This document shows, in pieces, positions 7,322 to 15,249 of a stretch of DNA of 25,821 bases (position 1 is its first letter; every line of letters begins with the position of its first letter). Position numbers and translations under genes: made by a program. The DNA lies in contig CAYRGQ010000039.1 in the NCBI GenBank assembly GCA_964423925.1, positions 1 through 25,821 of the forward strand, read 5' to 3'. The notes beneath the pieces are model-generated. The model was not told the DNA's origin and made no database searches. It worked only from the letters and a program-made list of their open reading frames with translations. This DNA comes from CAYRGQ01 sp964423925. Lineage in GTDB: Bacteria > Bacteroidota > Bacteroidia > Sphingobacteriales > Sphingobacteriaceae.

Positions 7322-8382
7322 ACGATGTCATTGCCGCTTACGCCCAAATAATCCCTACGCCGCTGATGGCGCGGTTGTGGCGCTTTGCCGGCCGTGCTGA
7401 GGGAGACAAGATGCTGCATGCCGAACAACTTCGGGTGATTGTCGATCAGGGTTGGTTTAAGGCGTTTATACCCGAGCATCTCGGTGGGATGGCGCTGGAT
7501 TTGCCCGCGGCGGTTCGTCTGGAGGAGGCCCTCGGGTATGTCGATGGCAGCGTCGGTTGGACGGTGACCTTATGCGCCGGTGCCGGGCTGTTCGTGGGCT
7601 TTATGGATTCGAGCGTGCTACCGGCGGTGGCCTCATCGCCCGAAGCTTGCGTTGCGGGGAGCGGTCAGCCCTTGGGCATCGCCGTGGCGAAAGACGGGGG
7701 CTACGAGCTGTCCGGGCAATGGCCTTATGCTACGGGGATCGCACATAGTACCGTGGTGACAGCCAATTGCCGTATAGTCGACGGCAATGGGGATGATGAT
7801 GCCCAGGGACCAATAAAAGCTTTTTTTCTCTTTCGGGATCAGGTAGATCTTATTGCCGACTGGGATACGATGGGGTTGCGTGGTTCGGGCAGCCATTCCT
7901 TTCGTGTCGAGCGCGCATGGGTTCCAGCGTCCCATGCGTTTGAAATCACGCCCGAGGCGGCGCGTTTGCCCGGAGCGATATACCGCTATCCATTTATACC
8001 CTTCTCCGAAATTACCTTGGCCGCAAACACCTTAGGGATGTGCGTGCGCCTGCTTGAACTATGCGAAGAACGTATCCACACGCGGGGAGACGCGCGTTCG
8101 TGGGCGGTGCTTGATGAGGTGAAAGAGGGAGTTCGGGTGCTACGCGGACAGTTTCATGAGCTGGTGTCCGCGTCTTGGGCGGAGCATTGCAATGGCGATT
8201 TGCGTGACAGCACGGAACGCGCCATCGCCCAAACGTGTCGCCAATTGGTCCGCCATTGCCAAGCCGCCGCTGCTCGGATATACCCGCATGCGGGGATGGA
8301 CGCGGCCCAGCCATCTTCGGCGCTTAATCGGGTATGGCGCGACTTGTTTACCGCGAGCCAGCACAGCATGTTGCGCGATTAG
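7318..8382 (+). CDS. Acyl-CoA-dehydrogenase-fold flavoenzyme, possible class D monooxygenase
   Basis: This is a 354-residue protein of the acyl-CoA dehydrogenase superfamily. Visible features are the N-terminal helical part with FIPEHLGGMALDL and RLEEALGYVDGSVGWTVTL, the central beta domain with YELSGQWPYATGIAHST, WDTMGLRGSGSHSF and the VERAWVP strand, and a C-terminal helical bundle ending NRVWRDLFTASQHSML. The GSGSHSFRVE stretch and the C-terminal WRDLFTASQHS resemble two-component flavin monooxygenases (HsaA, DszC and relatives). There is no clear glutamate catalytic motif of the true dehydrogenases. If a monooxygenase, it would need a separate flavin reductase, which is not in the window. 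It overlaps pnuC by four bases and its stop overlaps the convergent S46 peptidase gene by four bases (8379-8382). The substrate is unknown. Confidence 0.75.
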   Translation: MNDVIAAYAQIIPTPLMARLWRFAGRAEGDKMLHAEQLRVIVDQGWFKAFIPEHLGGMALDLPAAVRLEEALGYVDGSVGWTVTLCAGAGLFVGFMDSSVLPAVASSPEACVAGSGQPLGIAVAKDGGYELSGQWPYATGIAHSTVVTANCRIVDGNGDDDAQGPIKAFFLFRDQVDLIADWDTMGLRGSGSHSFRVERAWVPASHAFEITPEAARLPGAIYRYPFIPFSEITLAANTLGMCVRLLELCEERIHTRGDARSWAVLDEVKEGVRVLRGQFHELVSASWAEHCNGDLRDSTERAIAQTCRQLVRHCQAAAARIYPHAGMDAAQPSSALNRVWRDLFTASQHSMLRD

Positions 8383-10550
8383 TGCCGCTTAATGCCCATT
8401 TCGTCCAGTACAAAATGGGCTTTATCCACTTTGTCGGCAATCCACAGCACGTAGCGGATATCTACCCCAATGGATCGGCTGTACTGCTCATTCCAAGCAA
8501 AATCGTTGATGGTGGCGTCGTAGGCACGGTCGAAGTTAACACCGATAAGCTCACCGTAGGCGTTCATAATCGGCGAGCCGGAGTTTCCGCCCGATGTATC
8601 CATGTTGTACAGGATGTTTACGGGCACATCGCCCAAGTCTTCCTTGATGTAGGATCCGAAATCCCGGGCTTCCCATGCCTGGCGAATAGCCGCGGGGTAG
8701 TTGAACACCTCGTCACCGGTGCGTCCTTTTTCCAACATCCCGCGTACGGTGGTGAATGGATGCATGTAGGTGGCATCGGCCGGCGAATAGCCTCGAATGT
8801 AGCCGAAGGTGAGACGCAGCGTCGCATTGGCATCGGGAATAAATGCCCGATCCAGGTATTGTTCCTTGACGGCGACATAATCACCCATCAACTTGTTGAG
8901 TTCCCCTTCGCGACGCTCCATCTCCGGTCTGCGGGCGTCCATTTCTGCGGCAAGCGCTTGGTGAAGCTCGACCAGTCCGTCGTTAAGCGCAAGGAGCGTA
9001 TTGGCGTCGTTAAGTAGGTCGTTCAGCACATAGCTGGTGTCCGCCAATTTCGATTCAGCCAGGAGTTCTCGGGCTGCGGATCCAGCGTGCGTCGGATCGG
9101 TGATGCCAACCTGTGCGAGGGCTTGGACGCGGTTTGGTCCCGTCAGTTGTACGCCATCTTCGAACATGCGCGCCAGCAAACTGGCATCCACGTCTGGGTG
9201 ATAGGCTGCATACACTGATCGGATATTCTGCGTGGCGCGTTCTCGATTAAGGTCTAAAAGCCGTTGCTGCTGCTCGGGAGCAGCGTCAGCGACTAGGTTT
9301 CGTAGCGTGTTCAGTATTCGAGCCACCTGCAACAAACTTGAGCTGCCGTACACCTGCGCGTACCACAAGTCGAGCTGGGCATCCGAATACACGGTGCGGT
9401 AGTGGGCGTCGATGTCGTCCATCAGCGTACCATATCGCGTGCGGAGTTCGGGATTAGCCGCGATGAACGCAGCTAGCTCGCGGTCTTCCGCGGTCTTTGA
9501 CGCAACCAGGTCGATATTGCGCAACCCTTTCATCTTGCCGCGGTAATTTTTCATGACGTTAGCATTGCGCTTAATGCGTGTGGCCAGGCGAAGCTCGGTC
9601 GCCTTGTCGTTTTCGCCGGCCAAAGCCATTTGCTGATTTTGGAAGTCATATAGCTCCGACACGTAGGGGAGGAGATACCGTTCCTGGTAAGCAATGTATT
9701 GTGCGGGCCTGTGCCTGAACGTACGGCCCGGGTATCCGAGTATAAACACGAAGTCTTCTTCCTCGACGCCTTCGGGATTCACTGTCAAATGTTTCTTGGG
9801 CTGGTAGGGTACATTGTTGGGCGAGTAGGCGGCCGCGGACCCATCCGGAGCCACATACGCCCGTAAAAAGGCGTAGTCGCCCGTGTGTCTGGGCCACACC
9901 CAGTTGTCGGTTTCTCCCCCGAATTCGCCAATGTTTTGACTGGGGATGTACACCAGTCGTACGTCCTCAATGGTCTTATACCGGAAAAGCACATAGCTTT
10001 TGCCGATGAACATCTCCGACACTTCGGCCTTAATGGAGGGGTCTTGGTTTTCTGCTTCCCGCGCGATCTGGCGTTGCAGCTCCTGTATCGTCCGGATGCG
10101 TTCCGCGGGATCGGTGACGGTCGATACGGTTTGGAGAATCCGGTCGGACACGTCTTCGTAACTGTCGGTGATGCGAATGGTAAGCCCCTGGGCTTGGATT
10201 TCCTTCGCGCGGGTATCGGCCACAAATCCGTTTTTCAGGTAATCGTTGGCCGGTGTGCTGGCGAGTTGTACGGCGCTAAATGCGCAATGGTGATTGGTAA
10301 TAATTAATCCGTCTGGAGATACGAACGATCCGGTACAGCCGCCTACCCGAACCAGCGCGTCCACCAAGCCGACTTGCCCGGGGTTGTAAATGTCCGCTTC
10401 GCTAATTTTTAACCCCGCCTGGCGTAATCCGGCACGATCCAAATCGCTAAGGGGGAACATACCCTCGTCACGCGGGCCCGCTGAGAAGTGGAAGCCGGCG
10501 AGTATCACCATCACCAACCCTAAATAGCGTGGAAAATTACCGTTCATCAT
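8379..10550 (-). CDS. S46-family dipeptidyl-peptidase, DPP11-type (Asp/Glu-specific)
   Basis: This exported serine dipeptidyl-peptidase has 723 residues, close to the usual 710-720. The signal peptide ends about residue 24 (HFSA). The chymotrypsin-like catalytic core shows GSFVSPDGLIITNHHCAF with His88, RHTGDYAFLR with Asp225, and DTSGGNSGSPIMN with Ser657, separated by the long helical insertion typical of S46. Arg675 in GVNFDR lies 18 residues after the catalytic Ser. In Porphyromonas DPP11, Arg673 lies 18 residues after Ser655 and selects Asp/Glu at P1, while DPP7 has Gly there. The enzyme therefore probably releases acidic dipeptides from oligopeptides in the periplasm. A second ATG directly follows the first, so the start is either of two adjacent codons. 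It lies 42 bases after nupG on the same strand, probably in one operon. Confidence 0.93.
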   Translation of the reverse strand: MMNGNFPRYLGLVMVILAGFHFSAGPRDEGMFPLSDLDRAGLRQAGLKISEADIYNPGQVGLVDALVRVGGCTGSFVSPDGLIITNHHCAFSAVQLASTPANDYLKNGFVADTRAKEIQAQGLTIRITDSYEDVSDRILQTVSTVTDPAERIRTIQELQRQIAREAENQDPSIKAEVSEMFIGKSYVLFRYKTIEDVRLVYIPSQNIGEFGGETDNWVWPRHTGDYAFLRAYVAPDGSAAAYSPNNVPYQPKKHLTVNPEGVEEEDFVFILGYPGRTFRHRPAQYIAYQERYLLPYVSELYDFQNQQMALAGENDKATELRLATRIKRNANVMKNYRGKMKGLRNIDLVASKTAEDRELAAFIAANPELRTRYGTLMDDIDAHYRTVYSDAQLDLWYAQVYGSSSLLQVARILNTLRNLVADAAPEQQQRLLDLNRERATQNIRSVYAAYHPDVDASLLARMFEDGVQLTGPNRVQALAQVGITDPTHAGSAARELLAESKLADTSYVLNDLLNDANTLLALNDGLVELHQALAAEMDARRPEMERREGELNKLMGDYVAVKEQYLDRAFIPDANATLRLTFGYIRGYSPADATYMHPFTTVRGMLEKGRTGDEVFNYPAAIRQAWEARDFGSYIKEDLGDVPVNILYNMDTSGGNSGSPIMNAYGELIGVNFDRAYDATINDFAWNEQYSRSIGVDIRYVLWIADKVDKAHFVLDEMGIKRH

Positions 10551-10592
10551 TATCCTAATTTAAACTGTTCAAACCATTCTTTAGCCCGCACA

Positions 10593-11840
10593 TTAGGCTT
10601 GGGTCGCCGTCCCCTCATCGGGCTTGTGCTTGTAGTGGAAGACGAAGGGGAAAATCAGGCCCAGTACCAGCGCATAACCCGCAAAGGAGAACCAAATGCT
10701 CTGCCAATCCCGTACGCCGGCACTGTCGGTAAAATAATCCACCACCCAGCCACTTCCCATGCCGCCGATGATGGCGCCAAAGCCGTTGGCCATGATCATA
10801 AACAGCCCCTGCGCGCTGGATCGAATTTTGGGGTGTGCCTCCTTTTCAACGAACAGCGATCCCGAAATATTGAAAAAGTCAAACGCCATCCCGTAGATCA
10901 GCATGGAAAGGATCAGCAAGTAAAGTTTATCGGCCGGGTTGCCCAGTCCGAAAAGCCCAAAACGCAGGACCCACGCGATAATGCTGAACAGGATCACCTT
11001 CTTAATGCCAAACCGGTTGAGGAAGAAGGGAATCAGCAGGATAAAGAAGGTTTCGGAAATCTGCGAGATGGAAAGTAGCAAGTTAGGGTGCTGTACGGCG
11101 AAGCTATCGGGGTAGGTCTTTGAAAAATCGTGAAGGAAAGGCGTGCCGAAGGCGTTTGTCACTTGTAGGGCCGCTCCTAGCAGCAGGGAGAAAAGGAAAA
11201 ACACGGCCATCCGTCGCTGTTTGAACAGACTCAACGCGTCTAATCCGAGCGACGACACGATGGATTTCTTGCGCGTTTCGTCGATGTATGGGGGCGAGGG
11301 GGGCACCGTGAAGGCATACAGCCCGAGGAACAGCCCGGAGAAAGCGGATAGGTAAAGCTGGTTGTTGCTTTGCGTCCATCCGAGCAAGTCGACGATCCAC
11401 ATGGCTGCGATAAAGCCTACCGTACCCCATACCCGAATGGGAGGGAAGTGCTTCACTACATCATAATTCCGTTGGGTGAGCACATTATATGACACGGCGT
11501 TAGTCAACGCGATGGTCGGCATGTAAAACAGCGACGCGATTAACATCAAGCCGTAGAATGCCGAGAAATCCTTCACGCTAGTCAGGCCGATCATGGCCAG
11601 TGCGGCGATAATGTGCGCCAGCCCGTGTACGCGTTCGGCATTAATCCATCGGTCGGCTACGATACCGAGCACGCCGGGCATGAACACTGAGGCGATACCC
11701 ATGGTGGCGTAGACCGAGCCGATCTGCAACCCCGTGAAGCCGAGTTGGCCTCCCATGTAGCCGCCTAACGAAATCAACCAGGATCCCCAAACGAAAAATT
11801 GAAAAAAACTTAGAATAATGAGTCTGAATTTTAGCGACAT
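10593..11840 (-). CDS. nupG: Nucleoside:H+ symporter, NupG/XapB family
   Basis: This 415-residue MFS transporter has about twelve transmembrane segments. The N-terminal half is very close to E. coli NupG: LILSFFQFFVWGSWLISLG, GSVYATMGIASVFMPGVLG, LFYMPTIALTNAVSYNVL and FPPIRVWGTVGFIAAMW. Family members import purine and pyrimidine nucleosides with protons across the inner membrane. The length equals that of NupG (418). On the minus strand it follows the BFN/UVR gene by 57 bases and precedes the S46 peptidase by 42 bases. No separate promoter was obvious in the short gap, which supports an operon. Exact nucleoside preference cannot be read from the sequence. Confidence 0.93.
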   Translation of the reverse strand: MSLKFRLIILSFFQFFVWGSWLISLGGYMGGQLGFTGLQIGSVYATMGIASVFMPGVLGIVADRWINAERVHGLAHIIAALAMIGLTSVKDFSAFYGLMLIASLFYMPTIALTNAVSYNVLTQRNYDVVKHFPPIRVWGTVGFIAAMWIVDLLGWTQSNNQLYLSAFSGLFLGLYAFTVPPSPPYIDETRKKSIVSSLGLDALSLFKQRRMAVFFLFSLLLGAALQVTNAFGTPFLHDFSKTYPDSFAVQHPNLLLSISQISETFFILLIPFFLNRFGIKKVILFSIIAWVLRFGLFGLGNPADKLYLLILSMLIYGMAFDFFNISGSLFVEKEAHPKIRSSAQGLFMIMANGFGAIIGGMGSGWVVDYFTDSAGVRDWQSIWFSFAGYALVLGLIFPFVFHYKHKPDEGTATQA

Positions 11841-11897
11841 GCGATGCGGATTGGAGCGCTAGCCTTTTATCAATTGAAAGGATAGTTTTGTGATTGT

Positions 11898-12506
11898 TTA
11901 GGAGGATTTTCTTCTAGCCAGTTCGTCTCGGAGGCGAGCCGCTTTTTCGTAAGACTCTTCGGAGATGGCTTTCGCTAACTTCTCCTGCAATTCTTCGTCT
12001 GTCATCGATCCATAGCCACTAACCCCCGGCGGGGTCTGACTCTCCGGGTCGTTGGTTTCGGTCGATTCTACGCCTTCCAAGAAGACGAAGTCGTTGCCTT
12101 CAATAACGATCCCGGCTGAAGCCATGATAAACTCGTAGGTGTATACGTTGGCTTTGAAACGCACGGCCAAGGCAATAGCATCAGAGGTGCGCGCATCTAT
12201 CTCAGTAATCTTGTTGCCGTCGTTGCACAGGATTTTGGCATAAAAAATCCCGTCTACCAAATTGTAAATCAGTACCTCTTCGATTTTGATGTGGTAGGTT
12301 TCAGCAAAGGTTTTGAACAGGTCGTGCGTTAAGGGCCGGCTGGGCGTCATCTTTTCTATCTCGATGGCAATGGCTTGTGCCTCAAACCCGCCGATGATGA
12401 TAGGCAATCGCCGTCTCCCAGATACTTCTCCCAGTACGAGGGCGTACGCCCCGGACTGCGTCTGGCTATACGATAAGCCTACGATATCTAATTTTATTTT
12501 CTTCAT
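11898..12506 (-). CDS. Bifunctional nuclease (BFN/DUF151) domain protein with UVR tail
   Basis: This is a 202-residue cytoplasmic protein. Residues 1-140 are a BFN (DUF151) domain: LDIVGLSYSQTQSGAYALVL, RRLPIIIGGFEAQAIAIEIE, RPLTHDLFKTF and the conserved DARTSDAIALAVRF. Residues about 165-202 (MTDEELQEKLAKAISEESYE and the following AARLRDELARR) form a UVR motif, the helical hairpin found in UvrB and UvrC. This BFN-UVR combination is common in Bacteroidota. Related plant proteins have RNase and DNase activity, but the bacterial role is not established. It heads the run BFN, nupG, S46 peptidase and has its own promoter overlapped by an inverted repeat. Confidence 0.92.
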   Translation of the reverse strand: MKKIKLDIVGLSYSQTQSGAYALVLGEVSGRRRLPIIIGGFEAQAIAIEIEKMTPSRPLTHDLFKTFAETYHIKIEEVLIYNLVDGIFYAKILCNDGNKITEIDARTSDAIALAVRFKANVYTYEFIMASAGIVIEGNDFVFLEGVESTETNDPESQTPPGVSGYGSMTDEELQEKLAKAISEESYEKAARLRDELARRKSS

Positions 12507-12534
12507 TAACAGTATCGCCTCTCGAAAAACAACG

Positions 12535-12577
12535 AAATGGTGTCACACTAAATCTTACAATAAAGGTAACACCATTT
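12535..12577. repeat. Operator-like inverted repeat over the BFN promoter
   Basis: AAATGGTGTCAC (12535-12546) and GTAACACCATTT (12566-12577) are inverted copies with 11 of 12 bases pairing, separated by 19 bases. The right arm overlaps the -7 element and the loop contains the predicted transcript start. It could be a repressor site or form a hairpin if transcription begins further upstream. It lacks the T-run of a good terminator for etfA. Confidence 0.55.
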
Positions 12578-12592
12578 TCATGAAAAATCAAA
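12561..12592 (-). promoter_or_regulatory. Promoter of the BFN-nupG-S46 peptidase run
   Basis: The minus strand reads TTTG (12589-12592), 20 bases, then TACCTTTA (12561-12568), one mismatch from TAnnTTTG. Transcription would start near 12554, about 50 bases before the BFN start codon. Confidence 0.5.
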
Positions 12593-12701
12593 CCAGCGCT
12601 TCAGAAATTGATGGGGCGCGTTTCTTCGAAAGAGCTACCACGCGACTCCGCTCGAGTTTCGTCGCAGTCAGGATTAAGGGTTGCGGCTTGCCGCCTTGTC
12701 G

Positions 12702-13676
12702 CTAGTTGCCTTTGTGCGCCTTGATCGCTTCGATCAGCTTGGGTACCACCTCAAAGGCGTCGCCCACGATTCCGAAGTCGGCTACTTTAAAGAAAGGTGC
12801 CTCGGGGTCTTTGTTGATGACCACAATGGTTTTGGATGCGCTCACGCCGGCCAGGTGCTGAATAGCGCCCGAAATACCGATGGCGATATACAGGTTAGGG
12901 CTTACGGTGATGCCTGTCTGCCCCACGTGTTCGGCGTGTGGCCGCCATCCTGCGTCCGATACAGGTTTTGAACAGGCGGTGGCGGCACCGAGCACGTCGG
13001 CCAGCTCTTCGATCATGGCCCAGTTTTCAGGACCTTTGAGCCCACGCCCCGCAGATACGACAATTTCGGCGTCGGGTAGGGAAACCTTGTCCGTTGCCCG
13101 CACGATGTCTCGGATAACGGTGTCGAGGTCATTATCGCCGAGGGTCGGCGTGAAGTCCTCTACCGTGGCGCTTCCACCTCCTGCACGAACTTCGAAGGCA
13201 TTCGGGTTCAGGGCGATGACCTTTTTGTCGGACAGGAGTTCTACCGTGGCGAATGCTTTGCCTGAGAACGCAGTCTTTTTGACCCTGAATGCATTCCCTT
13301 CCACCTGCGGAAGCGCTGTAGCTCCGCTCACGAGCCCGGCGGCCAGCTTCGCGGCCACGCGGGGCGCCAGGCCCTTGCCGCTAAACGAATTGGACAGGAC
13401 GATGATATCGGCATTGACGTGCTCACTGGCTGCCGCGATCACCGTGGCGTAAGCCCGATTAACGAACGTTTTTAGCTGCGTCGAGGACGCATTAAGCACT
13501 TTGGTGGCTCCATAATTCCCTAATGATGCCAATTCGTCGGCCGATACGTCGCCGATAGAAAGCGCAACCAACTCGCTTCCTGTTTGGTCGGCAATGGCTT
13601 TGGCGTAGGACACGACTTCGTAAACGGATTTTTTGAAAGATCCGGCTGTATTTTCAACGTATACTAATACTGACAT
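12702..13676 (-). CDS. etfA: Electron transfer flavoprotein alpha subunit
   Basis: EtfA (324 residues, normal length) carries FAD and, with EtfB, takes electrons from acyl-CoA dehydrogenases and passes them to the membrane ETF:quinone oxidoreductase. The N-terminal domain begins MSVLVYVENTAGSFKKSVYE. The C-terminal FAD domain (about 190-324) shows SAGRGLKGPENWAMIEELAD, SDAGWRPHAEHVGQTGITV, YIAIGISGAIQHLAGVSAS and INKDPEAPFFKVADFGIVGD, all signature elements. It starts 33 bases after etfB in the usual Bacteroidota order. ETF-QO itself is not in the window. The single glutaryl-CoA dehydrogenase-type gene at 4414-5589 is one likely electron donor. Confidence 0.97.
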   Translation of the reverse strand: MSVLVYVENTAGSFKKSVYEVVSYAKAIADQTGSELVALSIGDVSADELASLGNYGATKVLNASSTQLKTFVNRAYATVIAAASEHVNADIIVLSNSFSGKGLAPRVAAKLAAGLVSGATALPQVEGNAFRVKKTAFSGKAFATVELLSDKKVIALNPNAFEVRAGGGSATVEDFTPTLGDNDLDTVIRDIVRATDKVSLPDAEIVVSAGRGLKGPENWAMIEELADVLGAATACSKPVSDAGWRPHAEHVGQTGITVSPNLYIAIGISGAIQHLAGVSASKTIVVINKDPEAPFFKVADFGIVGDAFEVVPKLIEAIKAHKGN

Positions 13677-13709
13677 GGTGAAATCTGTTAAAGGATAAAG
13701 ACAAAATGA

Positions 13710-14447
13710 TTAAAGCACGCGCGCTTGGGTATGCAGCAGTTCGACCAATTTGCCGACGTCATTAGCATCCACCATGGTCACCGCTCCACGCGGCGCCGGC
13801 GTTTCGTATTGGACGATTTTGGTGAGTTCAGCCACCTCCTTGGCAGGCACGACCTGCAAGGGTTTGGTGCGCGCACTCATGATGCCCCGCATGTTCGGTA
13901 TTTTGGGCTCTGCTACGCCTTCCGCCGTCCCTACGATCAGGGGCAACGGCGTTTCCAGCACTTCCTTGCCACCTTCAATCTCGCGTTCGACTACCGCCCT
14001 GCCGTTCTCAATGCTCAGCTTCTTGGCGGTGGATACGGATGGGATGCCTAACAATTCGCCTACCAGTGCCGCCACTTGCCCACCGTTGTGGTCGATCGAC
14101 TCGCTACCGGTCAGGATCAGGTCGTAGTTATTCTCTTTAGCATGTGCGGCGATATGCTGGGCCACGAACCAAGTGTCGCGTGGCGCGGCGTCCACGCGAA
14201 CCGCTTCATCGGCTCCTGTCGCCAGGGCCTTGCGGATGGTGGCCTCGGTGCCTGCCTCGCCGACATTGATTACCGTTACCTTGCCTCCGGCGGCCTGCGC
14301 CAGGTCGATGGCCTTGGAGAGCGCGATTTCGTCATATGGATTAATGATAAATTGTACGCCGGTAGCGTTGAACGTCGTGTTGTCGTTTGTAAACGTGATC
14401 TTGGACGTCGTGTCCGGCACATTGCTTATGCAGACTAATATGTTCAT
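13710..14447 (-). CDS. etfB: Electron transfer flavoprotein beta subunit
   Basis: EtfB (245 residues) is the AMP-binding subunit of ETF. The start MNILVCISNVPDTTSKI at 14447 matches the family; the frame stays open to 14519, but those residues are unrelated. Recognisable parts are INPYDEIALSKAIDLAQ, EATIRKALATGADEAVRV, YDLILTGSESIDHNGGQVAA with the nucleotide-binding loop, and VAEPKIPNMRGIMSARTKPL, which corresponds to the recognition-loop region contacting dehydrogenases. It is cotranscribed with etfA. Confidence 0.97.
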   Translation of the reverse strand: MNILVCISNVPDTTSKITFTNDNTTFNATGVQFIINPYDEIALSKAIDLAQAAGGKVTVINVGEAGTEATIRKALATGADEAVRVDAAPRDTWFVAQHIAAHAKENNYDLILTGSESIDHNGGQVAALVGELLGIPSVSTAKKLSIENGRAVVEREIEGGKEVLETPLPLIVGTAEGVAEPKIPNMRGIMSARTKPLQVVPAKEVAELTKIVQYETPAPRGAVTMVDANDVGKLVELLHTQARVL

Positions 14448-14551
14448 GGTGTTAGCAAATTGGTTTATTATTTTGTGTTCCACGGCATGGCTGCTCCAAG
14501 CCCACCCGCTGCGTCTCATCGGATCGTGGTCGATCCCAAAGCCGCTTTGGA

Positions 14552-14559
14552 CAAACCTA
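14552..14559 (-). promoter_or_regulatory. Possible -7 element for etfBA
   Basis: The minus strand reads TAGGTTTG, a perfect TAnnTTTG, about 105 bases before the etfB start. No TTG lies at the right distance upstream, so this rests on the -7 box alone. Confidence 0.35.
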
Positions 14560-14713
14560 ACATTTTATTCGCATATTACTGATCGCTTTCCTGTCAATTT
14601 ATTGTCGTTTCATCGATGGTTCAGGTTGCTCGATCGCTTGACGGGGCGCCAAACTTTCGCGGATGTTGACCGGGTTCTCCTTGGTTAGGCGAGGGTAGGG
14701 ATGCCCGGATTCG

Positions 14714-14867
14714 GCCTAAAAATCTTAATTTTACGAAGTTTTTAGGCTGTATCACACGTACCCTTTCCCAGCTATCGAAGTGACGTTTAGAAATGCGAAC
14801 TATTGATTAGCTGTATGGCGTGGCGTCTAAATAACCACGCGACTATTTACGGGCTTTGGATACAGCC
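14714..14867. repeat. Cluster of inverted repeats upstream of the TPR gene
   Basis: Three dyads are visible: GCCTAAAAA (14714-14722) with TTTTTAGGC (14739-14747); GGCTGTATC (14745-14753) with GATACAGCC (14859-14867), spanning 123 bases; and GCGTGG (14818-14823) with CCACGC (14835-14840) inside the second. The first and second share bases 14745-14747. The outer pair, both next to CTA/TAG, resembles the ends of a very small non-autonomous element, but no target duplication is clear. A folded leader RNA is the alternative. Confidence 0.45.
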
Positions 14868-14892
14868 CTAAGGAATTCATATACGCATTGAC

Positions 14893-15228
14893 ATGAGTCT
14901 ACGACTGCAACAATTATTCGAGTTTTTGAAGGAAAGTCCCAACGATCCGTTTCTGCTTTACGCCATCGCGTCTGAATATGCGAAGACCGGCAACCCACAG
15001 GAAGCGTTGGCGCGCTACACCGAACTCACCACCACGCACCCCGATTATGTGGGTACCTACTACCACTTGGGTAAGCTGCATGAGGCGATGGGTCAAGCGC
15101 AGCAGGCCATCGACGTGTACGAGCGCGGCATGGAAATTGCAAAATCTAAGCGCGATCGGCACGCCCTCTCCGAACTGCAAGGTGCATGGCGCCTGGCCAG
15201 TGGGCTGGATGAAGACGATGACGAATAA
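14893..15228 (+). CDS. Small tetratricopeptide-repeat protein
   Basis: This 111-residue soluble protein has two to three TPR helical hairpins: DPFLLYAIASEYAKTGNPQE with ALARYTELTTTHPD, then VGTYYHLGKLHEAMGQAQQA with IDVYERGMEIA. The C-terminus is strongly acidic (DEDDDE). TPRs bind other proteins; no enzymatic domain is present. It has no signal peptide, so it is probably cytoplasmic. The NlpE-like gene begins 21 bases later on the same strand, suggesting cotranscription. The precise role is unknown. Confidence 0.85.
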   Translation: MSLRLQQLFEFLKESPNDPFLLYAIASEYAKTGNPQEALARYTELTTTHPDYVGTYYHLGKLHEAMGQAQQAIDVYERGMEIAKSKRDRHALSELQGAWRLASGLDEDDDE

Positions 15229-15249
15229 CTACACTAAAACAGCATTAAG

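Larger units (their letters stand above)
14448..14892. other. Gene-free region between etfB and the TPR gene
   Basis: No frame here looks like a real gene. The left part holds a possible etfB -7 box on the minus strand. The right part (14714-14867) holds nested and overlapping inverted repeats described separately. Confidence 0.6.

Noticed and set aside
8334..9017. Plus-strand open frame of 227 residues opposite the S46 peptidase
   Set aside because: It is antisense to a well-recognised peptidase frame with intact catalytic motifs; high-GC coding strands commonly leave such frames open, and its sequence resembles no family.
12313..12705. Plus-strand frame of 130 residues covering the BFN-etfA gap
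   Set aside because: The first half is antisense to the BFN gene, and the second half crosses the promoter and inverted repeat; the residues look random.
12880..13452. Plus-strand open frame of 190 residues opposite etfA
   Set aside because: It lies wholly inside etfA on the other strand, and low-complexity Ser/Ala/Pro composition indicates a shadow.
14173..14688. Plus-strand open frame running from etfB into the gap before the TPR gene
   Set aside because: Most of it is antisense to etfB; the part in the gap has no homology, promoter or start context.
14745..14867. Complete insertion sequence bounded by GGCTGTATC/GATACAGCC
   Set aside because: The interval is only 123 bases, holds no transposase fragment and shows no clear target duplication; kept only as an inverted-repeat cluster.
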